Shown piece by piece: positions 42,384 to 50,663 of a DNA stretch of 64,000 nucleotides (position 1 is its first letter; every line of letters begins with the position of its first letter). Below the pieces are notes generated by a model. The model was not told the DNA's origin and searched no databases. It saw nothing but the letters and a program-made list of their open reading frames with translations. Origin of the DNA: Streptomyces uncialis. GTDB taxonomy: Bacteria; Actinomycetota; Actinomycetes; Streptomycetales; Streptomycetaceae. Where the stretch lies: contig NZ_CP109583.1 in the NCBI RefSeq assembly GCF_036250755.1, positions 8,736,001 to 8,800,000 on the forward strand, given 5' to 3'. Made by a program: the position numbers and the translations under genes.

Positions 42384-42821
42384 TCAGCGCCTCGCCCGAA
42401 CTCCCCGCCGGGTCGCGCCGCCGCCGCGGACCAGGCTCGACAGGGACAGCAGCCCCGGCCCGAAGAAGACCAGCAGCAGGAAGCCCCAGCAGAACAGCGC
42501 CGGGGACAGGCCGCCGTTCTGGAGCGGGAAGAGACCGTCCCGCTGGTGCTCCGTGAAGTACGCGAAGGCCATGATCCCCGAGCTGACGAACGCCGCGCCA
42601 CGCGTCGCCACTCCGAGGAGGACGAGAGCACCACAGACCAGCTCGATCACCCCCGCGTACCAGAACGGCCAGTCGCCGACGGGACTCCTCGGCCGGTCCA
42701 GCACCCCGAAGACCGTGGCGGCGCCCTCGCTGGTGAACAGCAGACCCAGGACGACACGGAACAGCCCGAGGACGAGAGGCTGGTGACGGGAGAGTCTGTC
42801 GCTCAAGGGGGATGTGCTCAT
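42384..42821 (-). CDS. DoxX family membrane protein
   Basis: A 145-residue integral membrane protein with four hydrophobic segments (about 15-35, 50-70, 75-92 and 105-125). The start HQPLVLGLFRVVLGLLF and the GVIELVCGALVLLGVATRGAA segment are typical of DoxX proteins. Family members are linked to thiol/oxidative-stress balance in actinobacteria, but the molecular role of this one is unknown. The C-terminus is Arg-rich (ATRRGVRARR). The ATG at 42821 follows GAGGAGCACGCG. Single gene, convergent with the NmrA-like gene. Confidence 0.87.
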   Translation of the reverse strand: MSTSPLSDRLSRHQPLVLGLFRVVLGLLFTSEGAATVFGVLDRPRSPVGDWPFWYAGVIELVCGALVLLGVATRGAAFVSSGIMAFAYFTEHQRDGLFPLQNGGLSPALFCWGFLLLVFFGPGLLSLSSLVRGGGATRRGVRARR

Positions 42822-43174
42822 CGGCGCGTGCTCCTCGGATCGATCGGCGCCTCCCTGGGAGACACGGGGCGGGGCCGACGGACGAGAGCCCTCCCGCACT
42901 TCCCATACGTGCGCACCGGACGATCGGTTCAGCCGAATCCCTGGCACCCGACCGCTGCGGGGCATCATCCTGTGCCGGGCGGTTCGCCTCGCCGCGTCAC
43001 CGGACCGGCCCCTTCGCCCTCAGCTTGAGGTCGCCGCGATGGTCTTCCGGAACGCTGTGCCCTTTCTGTGAGCCGGAGATGAACCACGGCTTTCGCGGTG
43101 CCATCTTCCGTGGCGAAGAGGCCGCTTGGCCTCGCTCCGCACCGGGGCGAGCTCATCCACCGGAGGACAACCTC
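42822..43174. other. Divergent intergenic region between DoxX and the TAP-like gene
   Basis: 353 bases without a convincing gene. A small hairpin GAGGCC-GCTT-GGCCTC (43118-43133) lies 41 bases before the TAP-like start, probably in its leader. The promoters for both genes should be here; I could not assign them. Confidence 0.5.
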
Positions 43175-44737
43175 ATGCAGAGACGACGACTCGTTCCCGT
43201 GCTGGCGGTGAGTGTCATGGCCACCCTGGTCCCCGCCGTGACCACCACCGCGACAGCCGCACCGGCACCCGCCACGAGTCCCCTGGCACGGTACGCCGAG
43301 CAGAACCCCACCTGGAAGCGCTGCGACCCACGGCAGCCGGCCGCCTTCCAGTGCGCCAAGGTCAAGGTTCCGCTCAACTACGCCAAGCCCGGCGGCAAGA
43401 AGCTCGACATCGCGATATCCCGCTACCGCACCAGTACGCCGGGCAAACGCCACGGAGTCCTGCTCTCCAACCCCGGCGGCCCCGGCGGTCCCGGGATCAG
43501 CTTCCCCCTGATGCTCCACGCCGAACTGCCCCGGTCCGTGCGGGAGCGGTACGACCTCATCGGCTTCGACCCCCGTGGCGTCGGCATGAGCTCCCCGGTC
43601 ACCTGCGGGCTCTCCCCGGCTGAGTCCCGCTGGCCGCGTGTGTACAAGGCGAGGACCTACGCCAGGGACGTCACCACGGCGAAGGCGGTCGCCACCAAGT
43701 GCCGCGCGCGGTCCGGGGAGAAGCTGCCGCACATCACCACCCGCAACACCGCCCGGGACATGGATCTGATCCGTACCGTCCTCGGCGAGAAGAAGCTCAA
43801 CTACCTGGGCTACTCCTACGGCACCTATCTCGGCGCCGTCTACACCCAGATGTTCCCCAAGCGCACCGGCCGCTTCGTCCTCGACAGCGCCGTCGACCCG
43901 GGGCGCGTCTGGCGCGGCATGATCCAGGGCTGGGCCGAGGGCGCGGAGCCCGCGTTCCGGCGGTGGACGAAGTGGGCCGCGGAGCGCAACCCGGTCTACG
44001 GACTGGGCGACACCCCCCAGAAGGTGAGCAAGAGCTTCTGGGACCTGATCGCCCGCGCCGACCGGCAACCCTTCGAGTACCAGGGCGAAATGCTCGACGG
44101 CGACAGGATACGCACCTACATGCGGTTCTCGACCTTCGGTGTCGAGTACGCCAGCACACTGGTCGTGGAACTCAAGAAGGCCGCCGCCGGGCAGCGGACC
44201 GCCCTCGCGCCGACCGCGCGGCGCGCGCTGCCCGCCTTCGCCGAGGAGATACCGGCGGACAACTACAACGCGTCGTTCTGGGCCGTCGCCTGCGGTGACC
44301 ACTCCGCCGCCTGGCCGAAGAACCCGGCGCAGTACCGCAAGGACGCGGTCCGGGACAAGAAGCGCTACCCCCTGTACGGGGACTTCGCGTCCAACATCAT
44401 GCCGTGCGCCTTCTGGAACAAGTCCCGTGAGCCGGTGACCAAGGTCGACAACAGGGTGCCCTCCCTGATCGTCCAGAACGAGTGGGACTCCCAGACCCCG
44501 CTCGTCGCCGCGAAGGGGATGCGCCGCGCGCTCAAGGGCTCGAAGATGGTGACCGTCAAGGGCGGCGGGGGCCACGGGGTCTACCTCTCCGGCGGAAGCG
44601 CGTGTGCTGACGCGGCAGTGGCGTCGTACCTGCGGACGGGGAAGCTTCCGGCGAGCGACACCACCTGCGCTCCCAGCACGCCCCGCACCTCGCGGACCCA
44701 GCAGTCCCCGCTGCCGCAGCACCTGAACCGCTTCTGA
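43175..44737 (+). CDS. Secreted TAP-like alpha/beta hydrolase (tripeptidyl aminopeptidase family)
   Basis: A 520-residue exported hydrolase. A Sec signal peptide covers about residues 1-29 (RRRLVPVLAVSVMATLVP, then TAAPA). The oxyanion segment is SNPGGPGGPG (about 98-107), the nucleophile is S214 in LGYSYGTYLG, and NEWDSQTPL and GGGHGVYLSGG supply Asp and His. The C-terminal TAP domain includes ACADAAVASYLRTGKLP with the Cys pair of the family. Streptomyces uses such enzymes to trim extracellular peptides and propeptides. The ATG at 43175 has GGAGGA seven bases upstream. Monocistronic, with a terminator at 44758-44780. Confidence 0.93.
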   Translation: MQRRRLVPVLAVSVMATLVPAVTTTATAAPAPATSPLARYAEQNPTWKRCDPRQPAAFQCAKVKVPLNYAKPGGKKLDIAISRYRTSTPGKRHGVLLSNPGGPGGPGISFPLMLHAELPRSVRERYDLIGFDPRGVGMSSPVTCGLSPAESRWPRVYKARTYARDVTTAKAVATKCRARSGEKLPHITTRNTARDMDLIRTVLGEKKLNYLGYSYGTYLGAVYTQMFPKRTGRFVLDSAVDPGRVWRGMIQGWAEGAEPAFRRWTKWAAERNPVYGLGDTPQKVSKSFWDLIARADRQPFEYQGEMLDGDRIRTYMRFSTFGVEYASTLVVELKKAAAGQRTALAPTARRALPAFAEEIPADNYNASFWAVACGDHSAAWPKNPAQYRKDAVRDKKRYPLYGDFASNIMPCAFWNKSREPVTKVDNRVPSLIVQNEWDSQTPLVAAKGMRRALKGSKMVTVKGGGGHGVYLSGGSACADAAVASYLRTGKLPASDTTCAPSTPRTSRTQQSPLPQHLNRF

Positions 44738-44757
44738 GCCGTCCCGCCCGGGGTCCG

Positions 44758-44780
44758 GGGGCCGCACGCCATGCGGCCCC
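44758..44780 (+). terminator. Hairpin terminator after the TAP-like gene
   Basis: GGGGCCGCA (44758-44766) and TGCGGCCCC (44772-44780) form a 9-bp perfect stem with a 5-base loop, 20 bases after the stop codon. Confidence 0.8.
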
Positions 44781-45156
44781 GCAGTGGCCCTGATGCCCGT
44801 AGCCGTGAGGAGCCCCCGGCCCGCGTCGGTCGCGGAACGCGCCGGGTCCGCGATCGGTCCGCGAACTCCGATATGCGTAGGGGCGTGCGACCCGAGACAT
44901 CGCCTCGCCGGGTGCCTACGATAAGCGGACAAGTCGGGCCGCCGGATCAGCGAGTGACCGTGGGCGGACCCGGGTGCCGTTGTCTGTTCGACGGGTATAG
45001 GCCGCTTCACCATGACTTGGGATATTTGTCGGCCGCGCCTTCCCGTTCCTGCCTCACGGGTGAGCCACCATGAGCCCCTGGCGCGCTCGCCGGTCCGCCC
45101 TGGCTGCCGGTCGCCGTAGCGCGGGGAGCATGGGCGAAGCGAGCGGAGGCGGCGGT
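44781..45156. other. Non-coding stretch upstream of the nuo operon
   Basis: 376 bases between the terminator and nuoA. TACGAT (near 44920) and TATAGG (near 44995) are -10-like, but neither has a convincing -35 at the right spacing. It should contain the nuo promoter. No gene or strong dyad seen. Confidence 0.5.
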
Positions 45157-45510
45157 GTGTTGAACGCGTGGACACCGATCCTGCTGCTCCTGGCGGTGGC
45201 CTTGGCGGGGCTGGCGGTGCTCTACGGGGTGTCGACGTGGCTCGCGCCCGCCCGATCCGCCGTGGACGCCGACCCGTTCAGCGGGGGCCGCGCACCGGAG
45301 CAGCACGCCTTCTCACGGTTCCATGTGCGCTGGTACCCGATCACCATGATCTTCCTCGCCTTCGACATGGAGATGCTCTTCATGTACCCGTGGGTGAAGG
45401 TCGTGCCGGAGATCGGCGTCGCCGCGGTCGTCGAGATGTTCCTCTTCCTCGGAATCCTGTTCGCCGGTGTCCTGTACGCGTGGCGCGAGGGGGCTTTCCG
45501 GTGGACCTGA
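45157..45510 (+). CDS. nuoA: NADH-quinone oxidoreductase subunit A (second, reduced complex I)
   Basis: A 117-residue three-helix membrane subunit. The family core is RFHVRWYPITMIFLAFDMEM (about 58-77), containing the conserved F-D-x-E motif, with flanking helices at about 8-28 and 88-106. The GTG at 45157 has GGAGG seven bases upstream; an ATG at 45130 is an alternative that adds nine residues. It begins an eight-gene operon in which every gene overlaps or nearly touches the next. Its stop overlaps the following GTG by ten bases. Confidence 0.92.
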   Translation: MLNAWTPILLLLAVALAGLAVLYGVSTWLAPARSAVDADPFSGGRAPEQHAFSRFHVRWYPITMIFLAFDMEMLFMYPWVKVVPEIGVAAVVEMFLFLGILFAGVLYAWREGAFRWT

Positions 45511-46790
45511 GAAGCCGGTTGCGGCGTATGGCGGTGCGCAGCCCCGTGGCTCTGCCGGCGGTCCTGCCCGGAGCGACGCAAGCGCGCCTCGGCGTCGAGG
45601 CGGAACTGCGTCGGCGGGGCTGGGAGACCGCACAGGCCCCGGCGGCGGCGGATCTGCTGGTGGTCTGCGGCAGTCCGTATCCGGAGGAGGACCGGCGGCT
45701 CGACACCCTGCTACGGACCATGTCGCAGCCGGCGGCACGCGTCGATGTGACACGGCCCGAGCATGCCGCACAGGCTCTGGACGAGGGCTTCGCCCTGCTC
45801 CGCGACAAAGCGGCCTCACGTTCAGAATCCCCCCTGGGACACGAGGACGCCGCCGCCGGGAAGCACGACGCGCACCCCGCCAAGGGCACCGCACCCGCAG
45901 GGCCCGCTCATGGGCCACATCATGAGCATGCAGGTCCAGGTCACCCCGGGCAGGACGCACCCGGCGGCCACTCGGGCCATGAAGCGCACACGATGTCCAC
46001 GGTGGCGGGGCTGCCGATGGCCGACCGGGCGGCCGACCGGGACGGGCTCAGCCTGGACCGGCTGAACCTGCCGCTGGGCCCTGTGCTGGCCGACTGGCCC
46101 GCCGGGCTGATCCTGCGCTGCGCGTTGCAGGGCGACATCGTCCAGGAAGTCCATGTGGACCGTGTCCCTGGTCCATCGGACGGCACCTCCTTCTGGAACG
46201 AACCCTGGTCGCGGGCGGCTCGGGGAGAACCGGTCGAGCGCGGCGCCGCGGCCCGCCGCCGCTGCGCGGCCCATCTGGACAGCCTCGGCCGCCTTCTCTC
46301 GCTGGCGGGCCGGCCGGACACGGCGGCGCGACTGAGGCGGCTGCGGGACGACGTACTCGCCGGCGCGCCGTCCGTGCACTGCGGTGAGCGGCTCCAGGCC
46401 CTCACGAAGCGCGTCGAACGCTCGCGGACGCTGCGCTGGGGCCTCGCCGGTCTGGGAAGGCTGTCCGCGGAGCGGGCGCGGCAGCGGGGAGTGACCGGTC
46501 CCGCGCTGGAGGCGGACGGCGATGTCCACGACCGGCTCCTGACATGGTCGCGGGAGGCCCGCCGGGCGGTCCGGGACTTCGACGACGGCCGCCCGCTGTC
46601 CACCGGGCGGCTGATCGGACCACGCGGCACGGTCGAGGGGACCGTACCTCCCTCGCAGGCGCTGCTCGACGTTCTTCCGGAGCTGCTGACCGGTACCGAA
46701 CTCGGCTGCGCCCGGCTCATCGTGGCGAGCCTGGACCCCGATCTGGACGAGCCCGTCGCCGTACCCGCGACGGAGGGCGCGCATGCCTGA
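45501..46790 (+). CDS. Complex I-associated protein with NuoB-like and NuoD-like parts, His-rich linker
   Basis: A 429-residue protein at the place where nuoB, C and D would be. The first 100 residues (ADLLVVCGSPYPEEDRRLDT and following) faintly resemble the NuoB fold but lack its cluster-binding Cys set. Residues about 108-160 are a linker very rich in His, Gly and Pro (HGPHHEHAGPGHPGQ). From about 165 on, LNLPLGPVLADWPAGLILRC recalls the start of NuoD/HyfG-type proteins, without catalytic Cys or quinone-site motifs. Its GTG overlaps nuoA by ten bases, and its end overlaps nuoH by eight. It probably caps or anchors the membrane arm. The NuoB/NuoD resemblance is weak and inferred in part from position. 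Confidence 0.6.
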   Translation: MDLRSRLRRMAVRSPVALPAVLPGATQARLGVEAELRRRGWETAQAPAAADLLVVCGSPYPEEDRRLDTLLRTMSQPAARVDVTRPEHAAQALDEGFALLRDKAASRSESPLGHEDAAAGKHDAHPAKGTAPAGPAHGPHHEHAGPGHPGQDAPGGHSGHEAHTMSTVAGLPMADRAADRDGLSLDRLNLPLGPVLADWPAGLILRCALQGDIVQEVHVDRVPGPSDGTSFWNEPWSRAARGEPVERGAAARRRCAAHLDSLGRLLSLAGRPDTAARLRRLRDDVLAGAPSVHCGERLQALTKRVERSRTLRWGLAGLGRLSAERARQRGVTGPALEADGDVHDRLLTWSREARRAVRDFDDGRPLSTGRLIGPRGTVEGTVPPSQALLDVLPELLTGTELGCARLIVASLDPDLDEPVAVPATEGAHA

Positions 46791-47727
46791 CGCCGCTCCC
46801 CTGTGGGCGACGGTGATCCTGCCGGTCGCCCTGGTGTCCGTCGCGGTCGTCACCGCCGGGTTCGACGCGGTGCTGTCCGCCGCCGCGGTGCGAGGCCGCC
46901 CGGGGTCGCCGCGCGAGGTGGGTACCTGGGCGGCGGCTCCCCTGCGCGAGGCGTTTCGGCTGCTCGCGCAGCAGCCACGCCGGACCATCGCGGCCGATGT
47001 CGCGCTGGGCCGGATCGGGGTGGTGCTGGTACCCGTGGCGGCCGTACTGGCGGGAGCGGTACTGCCACTCGGGTTCCGCCCGGTGAGCGACCCGGCCGTC
47101 GGCATCGTGTGGTTCAACGCGATGGAGGCACTGGCCTGGGCGGCGGTGTGGCTGACCGGGTGGGGCCCGAACTCCGCGCTGTCGCTGATCGGCGGCTACC
47201 GCTTCCTCGCGCAGGGCCTCGCGTACGAACTGCCGCACATGTTCGCGATCACCACCGCCGCCCTGGGCGCCGGGTCCCTCCGGGTCGGGGAGGTCGTGGC
47301 GGCGCAGGACGGCCTGTGGTTCGCGGTGTGGATGCCGGTCGCGTTCCTCGTCTATCTGCTCAGCGCGATGGCGATGTCCTTCTGGGGACCGTTCGGGCAT
47401 CCGCTGGGCAGGGACACCGCGGGCGGGGCGGCCATGGAGCTGTCGGGTGTCGACCGGCTGGTCCTCCTGGGCGGCCGGTGGCTGCTGATGGTCGTGACCG
47501 CGGCCGTCAGCGTGCCGCTGTTCCTCGGCGGGGGCAACGGCCCGCTGCTGCCCCCCTGGGCATGGACCCTGCTGAAGACCGCGCTGGTCCTGGCGGCGCT
47601 GGTCGCCGGGCGCAGGCTCCTGCCCACCCTGCGGATGGAGCGCTACACGGAGTTCGCCTGGCTGGTGCTCGTACCCGCCACGCTGTTGCAGGCCCTTGTC
47701 GTCGCCGTCGTCGTACTGAATCGCTGA
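46783..47727 (+). CDS. nuoH: NADH-quinone oxidoreductase subunit H
   Basis: A 314-residue membrane subunit with about eight helices. Family signs include an early GRIGVVLVPVAAVLAG segment, GGYRFLAQGLAYELPHMFAI (about 139-158), where housekeeping NuoH has the conserved E-Y-P loop near the quinone site, and MERYTEFAWLVLVP near the end. The usual RxGPNRVGxxG start is not present, so the quinone-chamber loops differ from standard NuoH. ATG overlaps the preceding gene by eight bases. Confidence 0.88.
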   Translation: MPDAAPLWATVILPVALVSVAVVTAGFDAVLSAAAVRGRPGSPREVGTWAAAPLREAFRLLAQQPRRTIAADVALGRIGVVLVPVAAVLAGAVLPLGFRPVSDPAVGIVWFNAMEALAWAAVWLTGWGPNSALSLIGGYRFLAQGLAYELPHMFAITTAALGAGSLRVGEVVAAQDGLWFAVWMPVAFLVYLLSAMAMSFWGPFGHPLGRDTAGGAAMELSGVDRLVLLGGRWLLMVVTAAVSVPLFLGGGNGPLLPPWAWTLLKTALVLAALVAGRRLLPTLRMERYTEFAWLVLVPATLLQALVVAVVVLNR

Positions 47728-47743
47728 GAGGAAGTGCCATCCG

Positions 47744-48307
47744 GTGACCGAGGACATCGTCTTCTGGGTGCTCGCGGTCCTCGCCGTCGCCTCCGGCGTC
47801 ATGGTCTTCCGGTTCGACTCCATGGCCCGCGCCACATACGCGCTGCTGCTGTCGCTGCTCTGCGTCGGCGGTGAGGTCCTGCTGCTGGGGCTCGACTACC
47901 TCGGCGTGGTCATCGTGCTGATGATGACCATCGAGATGGCCCTCATGGCCGTGTTCATGGTGATGTTCATGATGAACCCGGCCGGCCTCATGCCGATGTC
48001 GATGCTGCACAACAAGAAGGGCGCGGCCGTCATCTGTACGACGGTGTTCGCCGCACTCGCCACCGGAATCCTCCTCGCCCGATGGCCGGCCCGGCGGGGC
48101 CGTCCGCCCACCGACCCCACCATGTCGCTCGGTATGTCGCTCATGGGGCCGCAGATGCTCACGATGGTGACCCTGGGCATGGCCCTCTTCGCCACCATCG
48201 TCTCGACCGTCGTCCTGTCCACCCGGCGTGGCCGCTACGACCGGTTCGGCGACGATCTGCGCACCCGCCCCGCCGACGACCCGGTCCCGGGAGGCGGGGG
48301 CCGGTGA
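47744..48307 (+). CDS. nuoJ: NADH-quinone oxidoreductase subunit J
   Basis: A 187-residue membrane subunit with five hydrophobic segments. The N-terminal VLAVLAVASGVMVFRFDSMARATYALLLSLL (first half quoted as VLAVASGVMVF, about 7-17) matches NuoJ, and YLGVVIVLMMTIEMALMAVF (about 51-70) is the conserved third helix. The GTG start has GAGGAAGTG upstream; its stop overlaps the nuoK GTG by four bases. Confidence 0.9.
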   Translation: MTEDIVFWVLAVLAVASGVMVFRFDSMARATYALLLSLLCVGGEVLLLGLDYLGVVIVLMMTIEMALMAVFMVMFMMNPAGLMPMSMLHNKKGAAVICTTVFAALATGILLARWPARRGRPPTDPTMSLGMSLMGPQMLTMVTLGMALFATIVSTVVLSTRRGRYDRFGDDLRTRPADDPVPGGGGR

Positions 48308-48609
48308 GCCTGGACCTGCTTCTGCTGCTCGCCGCCGCCCTGTTCAGCATCGGACTGTTCGGCGCGCTGACCCAGCAGTCCGTCGTGATGCTGATGATGG
48401 GCCTGGAGCTGATGCTGGGAGGCGTCATCGTCGGCGCGGCGGCGATCTGGCACTTCCTCACCCCCGACGCGGCGGACGGGCAGGTCCTGGTCGTCCTCGC
48501 GGTGACCGTGATGGCGGTGGAGATGGCCGTCGGCTTCGCGGTGGTCACCGCGCTGTTCCGGACGCGCGAGGTCGACACGACCGACATGGCGGCGGAGCTC
48601 AAGAGATGA
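48304..48609 (+). CDS. nuoK: NADH-quinone oxidoreductase subunit K
   Basis: A 101-residue three-helix Mrp-like subunit. IGLFGALTQQSVVMLMMGLE (about 16-35) carries the conserved Glu of helix 2 used in proton translocation, and VLVVLAVTVMAVEMAVGFAV (about 62-81) holds the second conserved Glu. GTG start overlapping nuoJ; stop overlaps nuoL. Confidence 0.93.
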   Translation: MSLDLLLLLAAALFSIGLFGALTQQSVVMLMMGLELMLGGVIVGAAAIWHFLTPDAADGQVLVVLAVTVMAVEMAVGFAVVTALFRTREVDTTDMAAELKR

Positions 48610-50663
48610 GCGCACTGCTGTGGGCGCTGATCGCCCTGCCGCTGGCGGTCGGCGCGCTGCTGACAGCGGCCGGACGGTATGCCGACCGGGCCGCCCCGGC
48701 GGTGGCGGTCGCCTGCGCCACCGCGACCCTCGGTCTCGCCGTCGCCGCCGCCCTGCGGCACCCCACCGCCGAGGCGCCCCTGCTGGAGCACCTGCCCGTA
48801 CGTCTGGCGGTGGACGGCCTGTCCGGTCTGACGGCGGTGACCGTGGCGGCGATCACCGCGGCCGTCCTGCTCTTCAGCGCCGGCGACATCGGCCCCGGGG
48901 AATCCCGCGCCCGCTTCTTCGGTCTGATGCTCCTGTTCAGCGGCTCGATGCTCACCACGGTCACGGCCGCCTCCCTCCCCGTCCTGCTGATGGCATGGGA
49001 GGTGATGGGGGCCACCTCCTGGGCACTCATCGGCTTCTGGTGGCGCGACCCGGCGCGCGGACGCGCGGCGAACACGGCCTTCCTCACCACACGCGCGGCC
49101 GACCTCGGGCTCTATCTGGCCGCCGGCGCGGCCCTGGCCGGCGGCCAGGCGAACGCCCTGGCCCTGGACGGACTCTCCCGCACCGCCGAACCCTGGCTCT
49201 CCGCCGTCACCGCCGGGGTGATCGTGGCGGCCCTGGGGAAGTCCGCCCAGCTGCCCTTCAGTTTCTGGCTCTCACACGCCATGCGGGGGCCCAGCCCGGT
49301 CTCCGCGCTGCTGCACTCCGCGACCATGGTGGTGGCCGGGGCGTATCTGCTGCTCCGGCTGGAGCCGCTGCTCAGCGCCTCGGGCTGGGGCGGCCCGGCC
49401 GTCGCGTGGACCGGCGCCGCCACAGCGGTACTGCTCGGACTGGTCGCCGTCGCCCAGGCCGACCTCAAGCAACTCCTCGCGGCGTCCAGTTGCGCCCAGA
49501 TCGGCTTCATGGTGATGGCGGCCGGGACGGGGTCCGTCACCGGCGGGACCGTACAGCTCATGGCCCACGCGGCGGCCAAGAGCCTGGCGTTCCTCGTCGC
49601 CGGTGCCTGGCTCACCGCCCTCGGCGTACGGACCCTGCCCGCCCTGCGCGGGTCGGCCCGCCGCCATCGGACGGCCGGCCTCTCCTTCACCGTGTCCGCG
49701 CTGACGCTCGCCGGGATTCCGCCGCTCTCCCTCTGGGCGGCCAAGGACCTGCTGCTGGCGGGCGCCCTGGCGGAGAGCGCCTGGCTGTACGCGGTGGGGC
49801 TGGCGGCCGGGGTGATCTCCGCCGTGTACGCGGTGAAGGCACTCTGGTTCGTATGGCGTCCGGCACCGGTTCCCGGCAGCGGCGTCCCGAGCGTGACACC
49901 CGTGTCCGGCACCGGCCTTCCGCGCCGCGAGCCATCCGCGTCCGGTACCCGCCTGCCGGGCACGGCACCCGCGCCCGGCAGCGGCCGTCCCGGCCGGCCA
50001 ACTGTGTCCGGCAGCGGCCCTCCCGGCGAGCCACCCGCGCCCGGCACCCACCTACCCCGCATGCCAGCTGCGCCCGGCAGCCGCCCACCCGGCGAGCCAT
50101 CCGCCTCCGGCATCCGGCTGCCGCGCGTGGAGGCGCCGCCGTTCGTCCTCCTCGCCGTCGCATGCGTCGGCCTCACCGCGCTCGCCGTGCCTCCGGCGCG
50201 GGACGCGGTGGCCCGGGTCCTCGGGGGCGCGACGCAACCGGTCCCCGTCGCCTGGGAGTTCGCCCTCTCCGGTGGGCTGGCCCTGCTCGCCTCCGCCATC
50301 GTGTGGACCTGGGGCGCCCCCGCCCTCGGAGCGCCGTGGACCGACTGGCTCCGCCTGGAAGCCGCGGCACGACTCCTCCTCGTACGCCCCACGATCCGCG
50401 TCGCCCACGCCCTGGCCGTCTTCGACGACCGGGTCCTGGACCGGGCCGTCGACGGCGTGGCGCGCGGCGTCCTCGCCCTCGCCCGGTGGACCGACCGCCG
50501 CGTCGAAACGGGTGTCGACCGCGCCGTCGAAGGCGTCGCGTCCGCCGCACGCGCGCTCGGCCGATGGGCCCGCGGACCGCAGAGCGGACAGCTCCACCAG
50601 TACCTCGCCCAGACCGTCGCGGCGTTCACCGTCCTTGCCATCGCACTCGTCCTCGTGAGGTGA
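48606..50663 (+). CDS. nuoL: NADH-quinone oxidoreductase subunit L with internal repeat insert
   Basis: A 685-residue antiporter-like subunit. The proton-channel core is present: LMAWEVMGATSWALIGFWWR (about 125-144) with the conserved Glu, the Lys-containing ALGKSAQLPFSFWLSHAMRG (about 209-228) and the LLHSATMVVAGAYLL helix. LAGIPPLSLWAAKD (about 367-380) is the typical late motif. Residues 421-508 are a Pro/Gly/Ser-rich tandem repeat replacing the loop between late helices. A hydrophilic stretch (about 570-660) then replaces the usual amphipathic lateral helix region before a last membrane helix. ATG overlaps nuoK; GTGA overlap with nuoM. Confidence 0.9.
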   Translation: MSALLWALIALPLAVGALLTAAGRYADRAAPAVAVACATATLGLAVAAALRHPTAEAPLLEHLPVRLAVDGLSGLTAVTVAAITAAVLLFSAGDIGPGESRARFFGLMLLFSGSMLTTVTAASLPVLLMAWEVMGATSWALIGFWWRDPARGRAANTAFLTTRAADLGLYLAAGAALAGGQANALALDGLSRTAEPWLSAVTAGVIVAALGKSAQLPFSFWLSHAMRGPSPVSALLHSATMVVAGAYLLLRLEPLLSASGWGGPAVAWTGAATAVLLGLVAVAQADLKQLLAASSCAQIGFMVMAAGTGSVTGGTVQLMAHAAAKSLAFLVAGAWLTALGVRTLPALRGSARRHRTAGLSFTVSALTLAGIPPLSLWAAKDLLLAGALAESAWLYAVGLAAGVISAVYAVKALWFVWRPAPVPGSGVPSVTPVSGTGLPRREPSASGTRLPGTAPAPGSGRPGRPTVSGSGPPGEPPAPGTHLPRMPAAPGSRPPGEPSASGIRLPRVEAPPFVLLAVACVGLTALAVPPARDAVARVLGGATQPVPVAWEFALSGGLALLASAIVWTWGAPALGAPWTDWLRLEAAARLLLVRPTIRVAHALAVFDDRVLDRAVDGVARGVLALARWTDRRVETGVDRAVEGVASAARALGRWARGPQSGQLHQYLAQTVAAFTVLAIALVLVR
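49866..50132 (+). repeat. 11-residue tandem repeat within nuoL
   Basis: About eight imperfect 33-base units encode repeats of the form P-x-x-G-S/T-x-x-P-x-x-x (examples PVSGTGLPRRE and PAPGSGRPGRP). The array is in frame and occupies residues 421-508. Confidence 0.85.
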
